A DNA stretch of 64,000 bases, taken from the NCBI RefSeq assembly GCF_024228675.1, contig NZ_CP100461.1, positions 1,488,001 to 1,552,000 on the forward strand. Reading direction: 5' to 3'. The DNA comes from Salinigranum marinum (GTDB taxonomy: Archaea; Halobacteriota; Halobacteria; Halobacteriales; Haloferacaceae). The notes below the pieces were generated by a model. It worked only from the letters and a program-made list of their open reading frames with translations, made no database searches and was not told where the DNA came from. Of the stretch, positions 1 through 7,975 are shown piece by piece (the first letter of the stretch is position 1; each line of letters opens with the position of its first letter). Both the position numbers and the translations under genes were made by a program.

Positions 1-2
1 AA

Positions 3-122
3 GCAACACCCCTTAGCCCAGAGTTTGATGGATACGGAACCGATGAATACCCGTACTATGTTGGATATGGCAACACGTACATTCCAGATATGCCAGATCC
101 AAACACTATATATTCAAATTAA
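3..122 (+). CDS. C-terminal tail of an unknown protein (cut by window edge)
   Basis: An open frame runs from the window edge to a TAA at 120-122 and gives 39 residues rich in Tyr, Pro, Asp and Asn, ending PDPNTIYSN. There is no stop in this frame from the first base, and the composition (many Y, G, D, P) is protein-like. No domain can be recognised in such a short piece. It is followed by about 150 AT-rich bases without a gene before the end of the leftward recombinase. Confidence 0.45.
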   Translation, partial: ATPLSPEFDGYGTDEYPYYVGYGNTYIPDMPDPNTIYSN

Positions 123-275
123 CCAGACTTTTATCTTGTTCATATTGTCCAAGAGTTAGTAGCCGTCACAGACCGCGAGGAGTAGTTGTAGTAAGCGACG
201 AAAATAATCAGGAGACAACAGGAGTACTCGCCAGTGATAGCGTTAATCGAACAACCAACCAGCGTGATGGTGTAA

Positions 276-1373
276 CTACTCGTAGTCGTCCTCGAAGTAG
301 TCGCGTAAGACCTCGGCCTTCTCGTCTTCGTCGAGTTCGACGTAGTGTTCCTCCAGCACCTTCTCGCTGCAGTCGACCCGGCGACTGATGGCCCACGGTG
401 GGATGTCGTTCTCCATCATACGCGTCAACGCACCCGAGCGGAGAGCGTGGGGGGCCATGCTGGCCGGGCAACCGTACGCCTTGCTCTTCGACTGCGCAGC
501 CGAGCACGTTTTAGGGTCGCGATCTTCGCAGGGACAGCCGTCTTCGGTCAGGCATGGACGCGTGACCGAGTAGCAGAGATCGCGGAGATACTGCTTGTGC
601 CGCCGTCCCGTGCCGTCTTCGTTGCAGAAGAGCGGCGTCCGACCATACTCGTCTTCGACGTTGTCCGGGCGATCAGGCCGCTCAAGGAAGTCCTCGATGG
701 CGTCGACGACAGTTCCGTGGATAGTGACCGTGCGCTCGCCGACTTTGCCGTTCTTGAGTGTGGTGCCCTGATCGGGACGGTGGCGAAGCCGGATGAGGTT
801 CTCGTCGAAGTCGATGTCATCGACGTCGATACCGTGGGCAGCACCGATGCGCATCCCCGTCGACCAGATTACCTCGTGGAAGATGTGGCGCTCACTGGCC
901 CACGCGTACTTGCGAAGGTGGTCACGGATCTGATTGCCGCGTTCAGTCGGGAGGTGTTGCGACCGTTGTCCCTCCCCATCCTCGAGGTTCGGTGACTCCG
1001 CAAACTGGTGCATCCCGTCCGGGAGTGCGCCATACGATTCGAGGTTCCGGAAGAACACGCGAATCGTGTCCATCTGGGTTTTGAGCGTCGTTTTGGCAAC
1101 CTCGTTGCTCCGCTTGAGCTTGTAGTCCTGAATGTGGTGACGCTTGAGTTCGGTGGTCTTGCAGATGCGAGGCCCCTCGTCTTCTTCGGGCTCGAGAAGA
1201 GCCTTTGGCGTGAGCCACTCGATGAAGAGACTGAGACGGTACTGGTGAGACTCGATAGTAGCCCGGCGGCGGTTGTTGGCGCGCTGAATATCGGCGTGCT
1301 TCTCAAGCGCACTGTCCCACGTGAGCGGGATGAGATCGCTGTCGCGGCTGCCGTGCGGGCTGTCGATGCTCAT
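276..1373 (-). CDS. Tyrosine recombinase (XerC/D-like integrase) 1
   Basis: 365 residues. An N-terminal SAM-like core-binding domain (about 15-130) is followed by a catalytic domain with box I Arg175 (STGMRIGAAHG), a candidate beta-strand Lys at 207-210, His309-x-x-Arg312 (PHALRSG), and His343-Tyr344 near the C-terminus. All residues needed for the phosphotyrosyl reaction are present. Four to five cysteines (274, 280, 282, 290, 302) sit just before box II, spaced as in the second integrase at 17770, which suggests a metal-binding insert. The start ATG overlaps the stop of a 25-codon ORF (GAATGAGC). It lies outside the candidate att repeats, so it may belong to another element. The terminal sequence is very acidic, as usual in haloarchaea. 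Confidence 0.93.
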   Translation of the reverse strand: MSIDSPHGSRDSDLIPLTWDSALEKHADIQRANNRRRATIESHQYRLSLFIEWLTPKALLEPEEDEGPRICKTTELKRHHIQDYKLKRSNEVAKTTLKTQMDTIRVFFRNLESYGALPDGMHQFAESPNLEDGEGQRSQHLPTERGNQIRDHLRKYAWASERHIFHEVIWSTGMRIGAAHGIDVDDIDFDENLIRLRHRPDQGTTLKNGKVGERTVTIHGTVVDAIEDFLERPDRPDNVEDEYGRTPLFCNEDGTGRRHKQYLRDLCYSVTRPCLTEDGCPCEDRDPKTCSAAQSKSKAYGCPASMAPHALRSGALTRMMENDIPPWAISRRVDCSEKVLEEHYVELDEDEKAEVLRDYFEDDYE

Positions 1374-1447
1374 TCGCGAGCACCTCCAGTATCATCGCGG
1401 TTGTTCTGCGTCGATTCGTGCCGTGGCGGGTTGTGTTTGCCGTTCAT
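1370..1447 (-). CDS. Possible 25-aa leader peptide translated with the integrase
   Basis: ATG at 1447 opens a 25-codon frame (MNGKHNPPRHESTQNNRDD...) whose TGA overlaps the integrase ATG. A GGAGGT-like Shine-Dalgarno (complement of 1453-1458) lies five bases before this ATG, and a TATA-like box lies at 1481-1490. The RBS in front of the short frame and the stop/start overlap suggest that the integrase is made by translational coupling. The peptide matches nothing I recognise, and its own function is doubtful. Confidence 0.4.
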   Translation of the reverse strand: MNGKHNPPRHESTQNNRDDTGGARE

Positions 1448-1452
1448 CTTCA

Positions 1453-1490
1453 ACCTCCAGCCCCCCGGTATCCAGTCCTCATATAAATGG
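1453..1490 (-). promoter_or_regulatory. TATA box and ribosome binding site for the leftward integrase unit
   Basis: On the minus strand, ATTTATAT (1481-1489) is a good archaeal TATA element about 35-40 bases before the ATG at 1447. GGAGGT (1453-1458) is correctly spaced for initiation at that ATG rather than at the integrase ATG 74 bases further on. This decides in favour of a two-cistron transcript. Confidence 0.5.
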
Positions 1491-1778
1491 TTCTGCGCCG
1501 AGGCTGGGATCGGTGATCTCAGCAGGTAGGAACCTCAACGCCGGCAAATCCGCATTACTGTCCGGATGATTTCGGCTATTTGCAACGGAGTAACCAGCTG
1601 CGAATTGGCATCGGTCTCGATCCGGCTGACCAGCAGGACGGGCAGAATTTTAAGTGGTATGAGATAATAGAAACATGTGACGCGACAAACGGTTTCGTCA
1701 CGGCTTGTGACGGGTATTTTTCCTCTCGGATAAAGGTAATTGGGCAGACACGCGGCCTAACCAATCCCCGATATCGTG

Positions 1779-1793
1779 CCTGCAGCGCCCATC
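1779..1793. repeat. Candidate attL (15-bp direct repeat with 18962-18976)
   Basis: CCTGCAGCGCCCATC occurs here and, in the same orientation, 152 bases after the end of the rightward integrase (18962-18976). The two copies bracket the replication, structural, repressor and integrase-2 genes as one unit of about 17.2 kb. A 15-base match between two short intergenic windows is unlikely by chance. No tRNA or gene end is obvious at the site, so the att role is inferred only from position and identity. Confidence 0.5.
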
Positions 1794-1964
1794 TTTTCAC
1801 GGCTCGATTCGGCGCAAAAATGAAACACCTGGGAGAGCCGTCTATTCGCCGGATTTCGGGCGATGCGAATTTTTCGGCGAACCGCGCTCAAACAATACAA
1901 CTCCGTCACAACTCGCGTCCCTTCGCCGTCCGTCGATTTTGCTCGCAAACGGAGGTGACCTGGA

Positions 1965-2336
1965 TTGAACGCCGTTCCAGGTCATCACATCGAGTATCGC
2001 TGCGGGAGCTGCAAAGAGTGGTGTCTCGTTCCTCACTCCGAACCGCGCGCTAAGTATCACGAGTGCAACTCGTGTTTCCGCGTCCCCGATCTCGATCGCG
2101 AGCGCGTCGATCATCGACTCACCTCGCTGCTCTGGCTTCATCGGCTCGCGGCTGCTGACCTGGCTGGCTACATCTGCCCTTCCCCTCCCTCCCCCCGTGA
2201 AACGCGGTCGCGCCAGCATGACCGAGTGGCGACGCAACGGACTCGGCCCGGAATGGCCGACCGAAGGGAGGCCACACGCCCGGTAAGCCGTACCGTCGGC
2301 GCGAGGGATTCAACGGTGGGAGGTGGACAGACGTGA
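1965..2336 (+). CDS. Small zinc-finger protein at the left end of the provirus
   Basis: The first 55 codons look coding: two Cys pairs, CGSCKEWC and CNSC, separated by a short basic stretch, form a probable zinc ribbon. The start is a TTG at 1965. The second half (after about residue 75) is Arg/Thr-rich and resembles frame noise, so the true gene may be shorter or decayed. It precedes two tiny genes and the Rep gene in the same direction, consistent with an early or replication block. Function unknown. Confidence 0.4.
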   Translation: MNAVPGHHIEYRCGSCKEWCLVPHSEPRAKYHECNSCFRVPDLDRERVDHRLTSLLWLHRLAAADLAGYICPSPPSPRETRSRQHDRVATQRTRPGMADRREATRPVSRTVGARDSTVGGGQT

Positions 2337-2449
2337 GCGTCCTCGTCTTCGCTCTTGTCACTCTCTCGCTTCTCTACGGGGTCATCCTCTCGCTCGCGGT
2401 CCTCGACGAATATCTTCGCCAACGGCGATGGGAACGGAGGTCTCGATGA
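2333..2449 (+). CDS. 38-aa single-span membrane protein
   Basis: GTG at 2333 opens a 38-residue frame. Residues 2-23 (SVLVFALVTLSLLYGVIL...) form one hydrophobic span, followed by an acidic-then-basic tail (DEYLRQRRWERRSR), which suggests an N-out, C-in anchor. The stop overlaps the ATG of the next gene (CGATGA), so the two are probably translated together. No family is recognised. Confidence 0.5.
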   Translation: MSVLVFALVTLSLLYGVILSLAVLDEYLRQRRWERRSR

Positions 2450-2727
2450 ACGACGACAGCCTCCTCACTCTCCAACACACTGGTGAAGGCTACGAGTATG
2501 TCCGGTGTCGGGCGAACGGAGACGACTCGACGGTCTACATCCATCGATTGTTGTTCGTCGCTGAACACGGATTCGACAATCTCCCTCCCGGGTGGCACGT
2601 CCATCACGAGATTTCGATTCCGTGGCTCAATCTTCCCTCGAACCTTTCGGCGGTAGATCCCGATACCCACGGTCGTCATCACCTCCAGGATGAGCCTCTC
2701 GTGACGGGTGGTGGCTTCAGTGACTAA
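2446..2727 (+). CDS. HNH-type small nuclease-like protein
   Basis: 93 residues from ATG 2446, coupled to the preceding membrane peptide by an ATGA overlap. The segment VHRLL-like HRLLFVAEHGFDN, then GWHVHHEI, then NLPSNL and HGRHH gives the His-His...Asn...His pattern of haloarchaeal HNH proteins (beta-beta-alpha-metal fold). The protein is short but typical of stand-alone HNH proteins in haloviruses and plasmids. It may nick DNA during replication or recombination; activity is inferred from the motif only. Confidence 0.65.
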   Translation: MNDDSLLTLQHTGEGYEYVRCRANGDDSTVYIHRLLFVAEHGFDNLPPGWHVHHEISIPWLNLPSNLSAVDPDTHGRHHLQDEPLVTGGGFSD

Positions 2728-2854
2728 CTGCTGTGACGCCTGCGGGTGGACTATTGCAGAGGTTCGTCTCGTGGACGTTGGTGACGATCTCCTCCTTCTC
2801 TGTGGAGATTGTGAGTCGGTCGTCCTCTCTCGTCTCGGTGGCCATCATGAGTAG
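2720..2854 (+). CDS. 44-aa zinc-ribbon protein
   Basis: A GTG at 2720 (or 2711) starts a frame encoding NCCDACGWTI, then about 20 residues later LLCGDCES, a CxxC...CxxC ribbon. It overlaps the HNH gene by eight bases and the Rep start (2847) by eight bases, so it fits a compact run of coupled small genes. Such tiny zinc ribbons are common beside halovirus replication genes and are usually of unknown function. Confidence 0.5.
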   Translation: MTNCCDACGWTIAEVRLVDVGDDLLLLCGDCESVVLSRLGGHHE

Positions 2855-4751
2855 CGACGAGACACACGCTCCTGGTGTCGTCGACACACCGAGCAACCGA
2901 TCGGCCTCTCGGCCTTCCAAGGAGACTAACTCTGTAAACCCCGACGACGCCGAATCAACTGACTACGAAGAACTCGTTCACGAGCGAGTCATCGAGTTCA
3001 TCACAGAGTATCCTGAGCTGGCCGACCTCCCTCTCTCACGTACCCACGGGCGCAAACTCCGTCGGATCGTTACTGAAGCCGACTGGCGGGACGAGTGGGT
3101 GGAGCCGGATCATCCGACTGAGAACACCTTCAAAGTGACAGAACTCGAACGCCGGCAAGCGGCCACCTGGGCTGACGCCCTTTCGGCGTTCCTCACGGCT
3201 CACACCCGGTACAAAGGCCTCTTGGCCCGGTTCTCGAACAACGACGGAGACACGTTCGAGATCCCTCTCGTCGACGCTTGGGGAGAGGAGTACGCACGGA
3301 AATCCTACGCCCGCGCGATGGCGCTCCAGCGACAGATGGCTGGCGGCCATCGCCCTTCCGGCGGTGAGGCAGTCGCTGCGTGGTCAAATCCCGCTACAGG
3401 GATGCTCACTCTCACCGGCTCTTCGGTCCCATCTGACACCCGCCTCTCACCTGTCGAACACTTCGATGCGCTACACGACTCCTTCTCGTACGATGGCGTC
3501 CGTGATACCCTTCGGAACACGATGGAGTATCACCTCGGCCTCGACTCTGAGGAGTGGGGCTACTGGCTCCAAACGGAACCGCACGGCATGGGCGACGCGG
3601 CCTCAGACGACGAACCGGGACTGAACGCCTGCTACACACACCTTCACATCGGGATCTACTTCGACGCCGACGGCCTCGATCTGCACGCCGTCGGAGCCGA
3701 GTTGGAGAGAGTCATCGACAAACACGTAGATGTCTGCGAGTATGCCTCGTTCGACGCGCACGACTACACTGCTATCGACGACTACGTAGAGGACTCGGAC
3801 GGTTGCATCTCCCTGAACGCCGACGTTTCGAACATGGGTTCGTATCTCGCCACCTACATGGGAGGCTACACCGAGGAACTCCTGGAGAAACCCATCGAGT
3901 ACCTCGCCTGGGGCGCGGTCTACTGGTCAGCTGCTCGTCGACGCACCTCCCGATCGAGAGTGCTCACGATGGCGATTCAAGCCGACGCCTGTCAGCAGCG
4001 CGCCGAACACCCAGAGACTCAACAGACCGACGACCACGGTGACCGCGTCAAGTGGAACGACGGCCACGGCCTCGATGTCGTCTGCTCCTGCTGTGATTCG
4101 GGATGGAACATCGACCAATCTCGTCTTTCCGAACCCGTGTCCGATGACGAACTCTCCGAAGCTCTCGATGCAGACGACGATCTCGACGATCAGCTCTCAC
4201 TCTCTCAACGCTGGCCATCCGCGACTGAGGCGGCGTCTCTCGGTGAGTCGACTGTCCGCGCCCGTATCCGGAGTGACGTGTCTTCCTGGCTTCACCAACA
4301 TACCGAGACCACTCCGTCAGTCCCTCGTCTCTTGGGAGAGTTGCAAATCGACCCGGCTCACGCTCAGATCGTCACCGAGGTACTCGACGGGCAAGAACCT
4401 ACATCCGAGTCGTTCCACCGACCTGCTCCTCTGAACGACTGGCAGTTAGAGGCGATCGTCGATCGCGATGGACAGGAGCACGAGCCATCCGGCGGTGGCG
4501 TCGACATGGTAACGCTTCACCTTCCCGTTCGCCATCTCCTCCAGGAGACACGCCTTCAGTATGACCTGAAGAGTGGTGAGATGTTCCGCTGTGGAAACTG
4601 CGACGTGGCGACCTACCAGCCGGAGTGGATGGCTCGACACCTCGTTGAAGAGTATGGCCTCCACGACCCGGAGAGTGCGGACTCCGTCCTCACTGTCGAG
4701 GATTACAACGATAGACGGCGTGAGTGTATGAAGCATCCAGCTGCGGACTGA
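2847..4751 (+). CDS. HUH rolling-circle replication initiator (Rep)
   Basis: 634 residues from ATG 2847; a longer frame opens at 2733, but the ATG overlapping the zinc-ribbon gene fits better. The HUH motif is THLHIGIYFD (about 263-272), which coordinates the metal. The nucleophile region is MGSYLATYMGGY (about 330-341). A CSCC pair lies near 415, and a C-terminal C2H2-like finger (CGNCDV...ARHLVEEYGLH) near 578-602. The protein would nick one strand at the origin and join to the 5' end, as in pleolipoviruses and small haloarchaeal plasmids. The long, Asp/Ser-rich linker between the catalytic core and the zinc finger is typical of haloarchaeal Reps. The gene appears intact. Confidence 0.85.
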   Translation: MSSDETHAPGVVDTPSNRSASRPSKETNSVNPDDAESTDYEELVHERVIEFITEYPELADLPLSRTHGRKLRRIVTEADWRDEWVEPDHPTENTFKVTELERRQAATWADALSAFLTAHTRYKGLLARFSNNDGDTFEIPLVDAWGEEYARKSYARAMALQRQMAGGHRPSGGEAVAAWSNPATGMLTLTGSSVPSDTRLSPVEHFDALHDSFSYDGVRDTLRNTMEYHLGLDSEEWGYWLQTEPHGMGDAASDDEPGLNACYTHLHIGIYFDADGLDLHAVGAELERVIDKHVDVCEYASFDAHDYTAIDDYVEDSDGCISLNADVSNMGSYLATYMGGYTEELLEKPIEYLAWGAVYWSAARRRTSRSRVLTMAIQADACQQRAEHPETQQTDDHGDRVKWNDGHGLDVVCSCCDSGWNIDQSRLSEPVSDDELSEALDADDDLDDQLSLSQRWPSATEAASLGESTVRARIRSDVSSWLHQHTETTPSVPRLLGELQIDPAHAQIVTEVLDGQEPTSESFHRPAPLNDWQLEAIVDRDGQEHEPSGGGVDMVTLHLPVRHLLQETRLQYDLKSGEMFRCGNCDVATYQPEWMARHLVEEYGLHDPESADSVLTVEDYNDRRRECMKHPAAD

Positions 4752-4900
4752 GACAGCGGTAGGCTGCGTACGACTGAGCAGCGCCGACCCGGCAGGACGA
4801 GCTGGCGCAGCGCGACCAGCGGGAGCGACCGCCAAGCCGTCCCGCCCGGTCGACGCCGCGATTCTGGTTAGGCTGGTCACTGGTCCGCTGTCCGTCCCAG

Positions 4901-5335
4901 CTAATCGACTCCTGTGAGTTCTTGAGCAACTTCTAACGCGGTCGACCATCCCCCAGTACGCTTTTTCACTGTCCGCAATGACGGTACATCCTCACGACCA
5001 CGCGACCACTGTTCGTACTCTGAACTACTGATGAGTGTTCCTCGCTTAACGAGGGCCGTCGCTATTGCCCGAACGCAATCTGTCTCTGTAAATTCTTTTT
5101 CCGATCTCGATCGAGGTGACTCGACTCCAGCGCGATCACATGCTGTAGACCACCCGACTCTCGAGACGATTGTCCATGCAGAGGGGTGGTGTTCGTCACG
5201 GTGTTCCTGGTAATCGATCAGACGTAATGGACCGGAGACACGCGCTGATACTGTTCTAAGGGCATCGGTGAAATCTGAAATAGAGTATCTATTCTCACCA
5301 TTTTCATCAGAATGACCCGAGTCCTCACTTCTCAC
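4901..5335 (-). CDS. Protein with two homing-endonuclease-associated repeats
   Basis: 144 residues with two units of about 55 residues, each ending in a W-S-T-A block: VGWSTACDRAGV (about 82-93) and TGGWSTALEVAQ (about 127-138). This is the layout of the HNH/homing-endonuclease-associated repeat, a small helix-turn-helix that binds DNA. There is no nuclease domain, so it is probably a DNA-binding regulator or relic. It converges on rep, with about 150 GC-rich bases between the stops. The intergenic region after its start leads into the divergent pilin operon. Confidence 0.65.
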   Translation of the reverse strand: MRSEDSGHSDENGENRYSISDFTDALRTVSARVSGPLRLIDYQEHRDEHHPSAWTIVSRVGWSTACDRAGVESPRSRSEKEFTETDCVRAIATALVKRGTLISSSEYEQWSRGREDVPSLRTVKKRTGGWSTALEVAQELTGVD

Positions 5336-5674
5336 GATACCATATCTTTCACCCTCTATTGATAAGGCTCACCCACCATATTGACATATTCTCAATAAAT
5401 ATCCTACCGCAGGTAATACTGTATATCGATATTTGAATTTTCCTTTCTTTCTCGTATCGAGTCTCACACCCCAATACGCTTTATTACGAGTTTAAGTAGA
5501 GTTTATCTCCAAGTTTCATATCCGATAATCAGTGAGGTAATGTTTTGAATAGTGACTCTCGATTCGGAACCAACACGGTTGAGAGAAGGTTGGGGGATAA
5601 TCCCCTCACACACATCAAACCGCGTCCTACGCGGTAATAAATCTCCTCTCTCGGCCCGTGTGAGAAGAACAAGC
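5336..5674. other. 339-base AT-rich divergent promoter region
   Basis: It separates the leftward repeat protein from the rightward pilin/structural operon. No open frame looks coding. It holds two short dyads just before the pilin TATA box (annotated separately) and AT-rich tracts near 5340-5470. Confidence 0.5.
5593..5643 (+). promoter_or_regulatory. Promoter and two dyads of the pilin/structural operon
   Basis: GGGGATAATCCCC (5593-5605) is a six-base palindrome around a single A. CCGCG-TCCTA-CGCGG (5620-5634) is a five-base stem. They end exactly where the TATA-like run TAATAAAT (5635-5642) begins, about 33-40 bases before ATG 5675. The arrangement suits repressor or activator binding next to TBP/TFB. 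It is the only good promoter before the spike operon. Confidence 0.45.
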
Positions 5675-6148
5675 ATGAACCTCAAACAACTGATGACACA
5701 AGATCGGGCCGTGAGCCCGGTTATCGGGGTCATCCTGATGGTCGCGATCACGGTTATCCTCGCGGCTGTCATCGGAACGTTCGTACTCGGACTTGGGGAC
5801 CAGGTGTCGGAAAGCGCACCTCAGGCCCAGTTCACCTTCGACTACGACGGGGACAGCAAAATCAACATCACCCACGATGGCGGTGATGCGATTGATGCAG
5901 GTACCCTGAGCATCACAAGCGGAATTAACGTCAACGTTTCGTCAACCGGGTCGTCGTACACACCAGACCCCGCAGCGTCGACTACAGTCGAGCTCGAGGG
6001 TAACGGGTTCAGTTCTGGTGATACGATCAACGCCGGGACGACGATCTACGTCAAAGGTGACGGCTCCTTCGATGGCGAGACTGTTCGTATTGTGTGGAGC
6101 AGCCCCAACTCCGACAAAACCGCAACGGTTGGTCAATTCGAGGCATAA
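5675..6148 (+). CDS. Type IV pilin (class III signal peptide) 1
   Basis: 157 residues. The N-terminus [11 protein letters not shown] is followed by [20 protein letters not shown], the haloarchaeal pilin/archaellin-type class III signal: PibD would cut after Arg11 and leave a hydrophobic assembly helix. The rest is a Ser/Thr/Asp-rich beta head of about 110 residues. It is followed after two bases by a second pilin with an almost identical first 60 residues, so the pair is a tandem duplication with diverged heads. Pilins inside a pleolipovirus-like operon are unusual; they may serve attachment or be adhesion cargo. Confidence 0.9.
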   Translation: MNLKQLMTQDRAVSPVIGVILMVAITVILAAVIGTFVLGLGDQVSESAPQAQFTFDYDGDSKINITHDGGDAIDAGTLSITSGINVNVSSTGSSYTPDPAASTTVELEGNGFSSGDTINAGTTIYVKGDGSFDGETVRIVWSSPNSDKTATVGQFEA

Positions 6149-6150
6149 AA

Positions 6151-6618
6151 ATGAATGTCAAAAAACTACTAATAGAAGACCGCGCAGTTAGCCCAGTAAT
6201 CGGCGTGATCCTGATGGTCGCGATCACGGTGATCCTTGCAGCCGTCATCGGGACCTTCGTCCTCGGACTCGGTGATCAGGTGTCTCAAAGCGCGCCGCAG
6301 GCGCAGTTCACGTTCGAATTCTCCGATTCCACATCGTCTGAATCGATCACGATCACCCACGACGGTGGTGACGCCGTTTCGGCTGACCAACTGTCCGTGA
6401 ACGTCGCTGGAACCGAGGCTTGGAACACGAGTGATACTGCGACAAACTACGGCTCTCCCAGTCCAGAATGGACTGGTGAGGTGAGCGCAGGTGACTCTCT
6501 TGGCCTGACAACCACTTCCGGCGGCACCATTTCATCCGGCGATACTGTTCGGGTGATCTGGTCTTCGTCGAATTCCGATTCAACAGCGACCATCGGACAG
6601 GCTGAGTTCTCGGCATAG
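6151..6618 (+). CDS. Type IV pilin (class III signal peptide) 2
   Basis: 155 residues: MNVKKLLIEDR then [20 protein letters not shown] and [16 protein letters not shown], near-identical to the upstream pilin to about residue 60. The head is different (Ser/Thr-rich with an EWTGEVSAGDSLGL segment). It starts two bases after the stop of pilin 1, so the two are surely co-translated. A stem-loop (6652-6667) follows the stop. No pilus ATPase or platform genes are nearby, so host machinery would have to assemble it. Confidence 0.9.
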   Translation: MNVKKLLIEDRAVSPVIGVILMVAITVILAAVIGTFVLGLGDQVSQSAPQAQFTFEFSDSTSSESITITHDGGDAVSADQLSVNVAGTEAWNTSDTATNYGSPSPEWTGEVSAGDSLGLTTTSGGTISSGDTVRVIWSSSNSDSTATIGQAEFSA

Positions 6619-6651
6619 ATCGCTGAAGATTTTTTATTGACCATTTTCTGC

Positions 6652-6667
6652 GTAGAGGAATCTCTAC
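6652..6667 (+). terminator. Stem-loop after the pilin pair
   Basis: GTAGAG-GAAT-CTCTAC is a six-base stem with a four-base loop, 34 bases after the pilin-2 stop and preceded by a T-rich run (TTTTTTATT). It could attenuate or end the pilin transcript before the next gene at 6752, whose upstream 85 bases may hold a separate promoter. Confidence 0.35.
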
Positions 6668-6751
6668 TCAGATTAGACTCCGGACTGTGTATTAGTTTCA
6701 CCCTGCTTCCCATTCGTTTCTAGATTATTCCTATCAGTGTTGTAATCGCGA

Positions 6752-7105
6752 ATGGCAACCCAAGAAACGCCGTCGTTCGACGACCTGACTCCGGTCAACA
6801 CGTCGGACGACACCGACGACGACGTCCCGGTCATCAAACTCGACCCCGGTGAATCCGTGGTCGCTGAGGTCCGCCACGTTGAGCGGAACGTCGGGAAGTG
6901 GAAGAATTCGGTTCTTCACCTCACCCGAAACGGCGAACCGTGCAAAATGTGGTCCAACGCGACTATCGATCGCGCGCTCAACGCGGCCGATGTCGGACCC
7001 GGCGACACCGTGGGGATCCGCAAGGGGGACGACCCGTACACCTACGAAACTGACGAAGGTGAAGAGCGCGAAGCGTACGACTTCGAAGTGAGGTGCCTCG
7101 CCTGA
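6752..7105 (+). CDS. 117-aa acidic protein of the provirus operon, unknown function
   Basis: The N-terminal 30 residues are Asp/Thr-rich and disordered. The rest (about 30-117) is a compact beta-rich domain ([19 protein letters not shown]..., [13 protein letters not shown]) resembling a small OB-like or nucleic-acid-binding fold, but I cannot assign a family. No membrane segment. Its stop overlaps the next ATG (TGATG), so the pair is co-translated. Equivalent soluble proteins sit before the membrane-protein genes in halovirus operons. Confidence 0.7.
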   Translation: MATQETPSFDDLTPVNTSDDTDDDVPVIKLDPGESVVAEVRHVERNVGKWKNSVLHLTRNGEPCKMWSNATIDRALNAADVGPGDTVGIRKGDDPYTYETDEGEEREAYDFEVRCLA

Positions 7106-7515
7106 TGGCGTACTCCAGCAAGGCGAACTCGATGCTCTCGGACTACATGAACGTCCGGACCCTCCCGGCGATGATGTCGGTCATCTTCGTCGTTGCTGGT
7201 CTCTACCAGTTCGGCGGGATCTCGGACGTGACGCTCACCTGGCTCGGTGGGAGTGGCGGATACACTCTCACTGCGGAACACGCGACGCTCGCCTCCGCGC
7301 TCGTGTACGCTGCCGCTTTCATGAGTTCGGAGACGAAACGGTTCGAGTCCTACGAGACGTGGGAGCAGATCGCGATCGCTGCCGGCCCGATCGTCATCGT
7401 GGGGGACCAGTACGTGACCGAGGTTCACGACTTCCTGGTCTCGCTCGGTGATCCACTCGGGATGCAGCTCGCGTTCCTCGCGACTGTGCTCTCGTGGGCC
7501 GTCGCTGTCCGCTGA
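7105..7515 (+). CDS. Four-span membrane protein, pleolipovirus internal-membrane-protein-like
   Basis: 136 residues from ATG 7105. Hydrophobic spans lie at about 22-40 ([17 protein letters not shown]), 63-80, 95-112 and 117-134. The size, multi-span topology and place directly before the spike gene match the small internal membrane protein (VP3-type) of pleolipoviruses. That assignment rests on topology and gene order, not on sequence identity I can verify. Confidence 0.7.
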   Translation: MAYSSKANSMLSDYMNVRTLPAMMSVIFVVAGLYQFGGISDVTLTWLGGSGGYTLTAEHATLASALVYAAAFMSSETKRFESYETWEQIAIAAGPIVIVGDQYVTEVHDFLVSLGDPLGMQLAFLATVLSWAVAVR

Positions 7516-7970
7516 GGGATCTACCATGATTCACTTTTTCAAGGAGGCTACGAGACGATGAGCGCTGGCACCCGCCTGCTCTCCATCGCCTCGATCGCCT
7601 CCGCCACGATCGGCGGCTCGCTACTGCACCCGTTCGTAACCGGACAGGTCCACGCAACAACCAACCTCGGCGGCTCGATCGGCACCGGCCTGCTGCCCGC
7701 GTCTGCGTTGTTCGTCGCGATCGCGCTCGTCCTCGGGCTGGTCGCCTACCGGCGTCACATCCCGACGGTCGACCGCGCGATCTCCTCGACGACGACCAAA
7801 CGGGTCGCGACGCTCACCGTCACCGGTCTGGTCATCTCGACTGCTGTCCTCGGCGGCCTCGGAGGCCCCGCGTCACCCGTCGAGACGGTCCAGGCTGGCT
7901 ACTTCGAGGGTTGCGAGTTCTCCGACTCGCTCACCCTCGCGATCGGCACATCCCTCGGGATGGCCGAACA

Positions 7971-7975
7971 AGACT
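7971..7975 (+). repeat. ISH3 target duplication, left copy (AGACT)
   Basis: AGACT at 7971-7975 and again at 9375-9379 flank perfect 14-bp terminal inverted repeats. Five bases is the expected target duplication for this family. Confidence 0.85.

Larger units (their letters stand above)
1448..1964. other. 517-base gene-poor stretch
   Basis: It contains the integrase promoter (1453-1490) and the left copy of the 15-bp repeat (1779-1793). The open frames here have no protein-like composition. No tRNA gene can be folded in it by eye. Confidence 0.5.
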
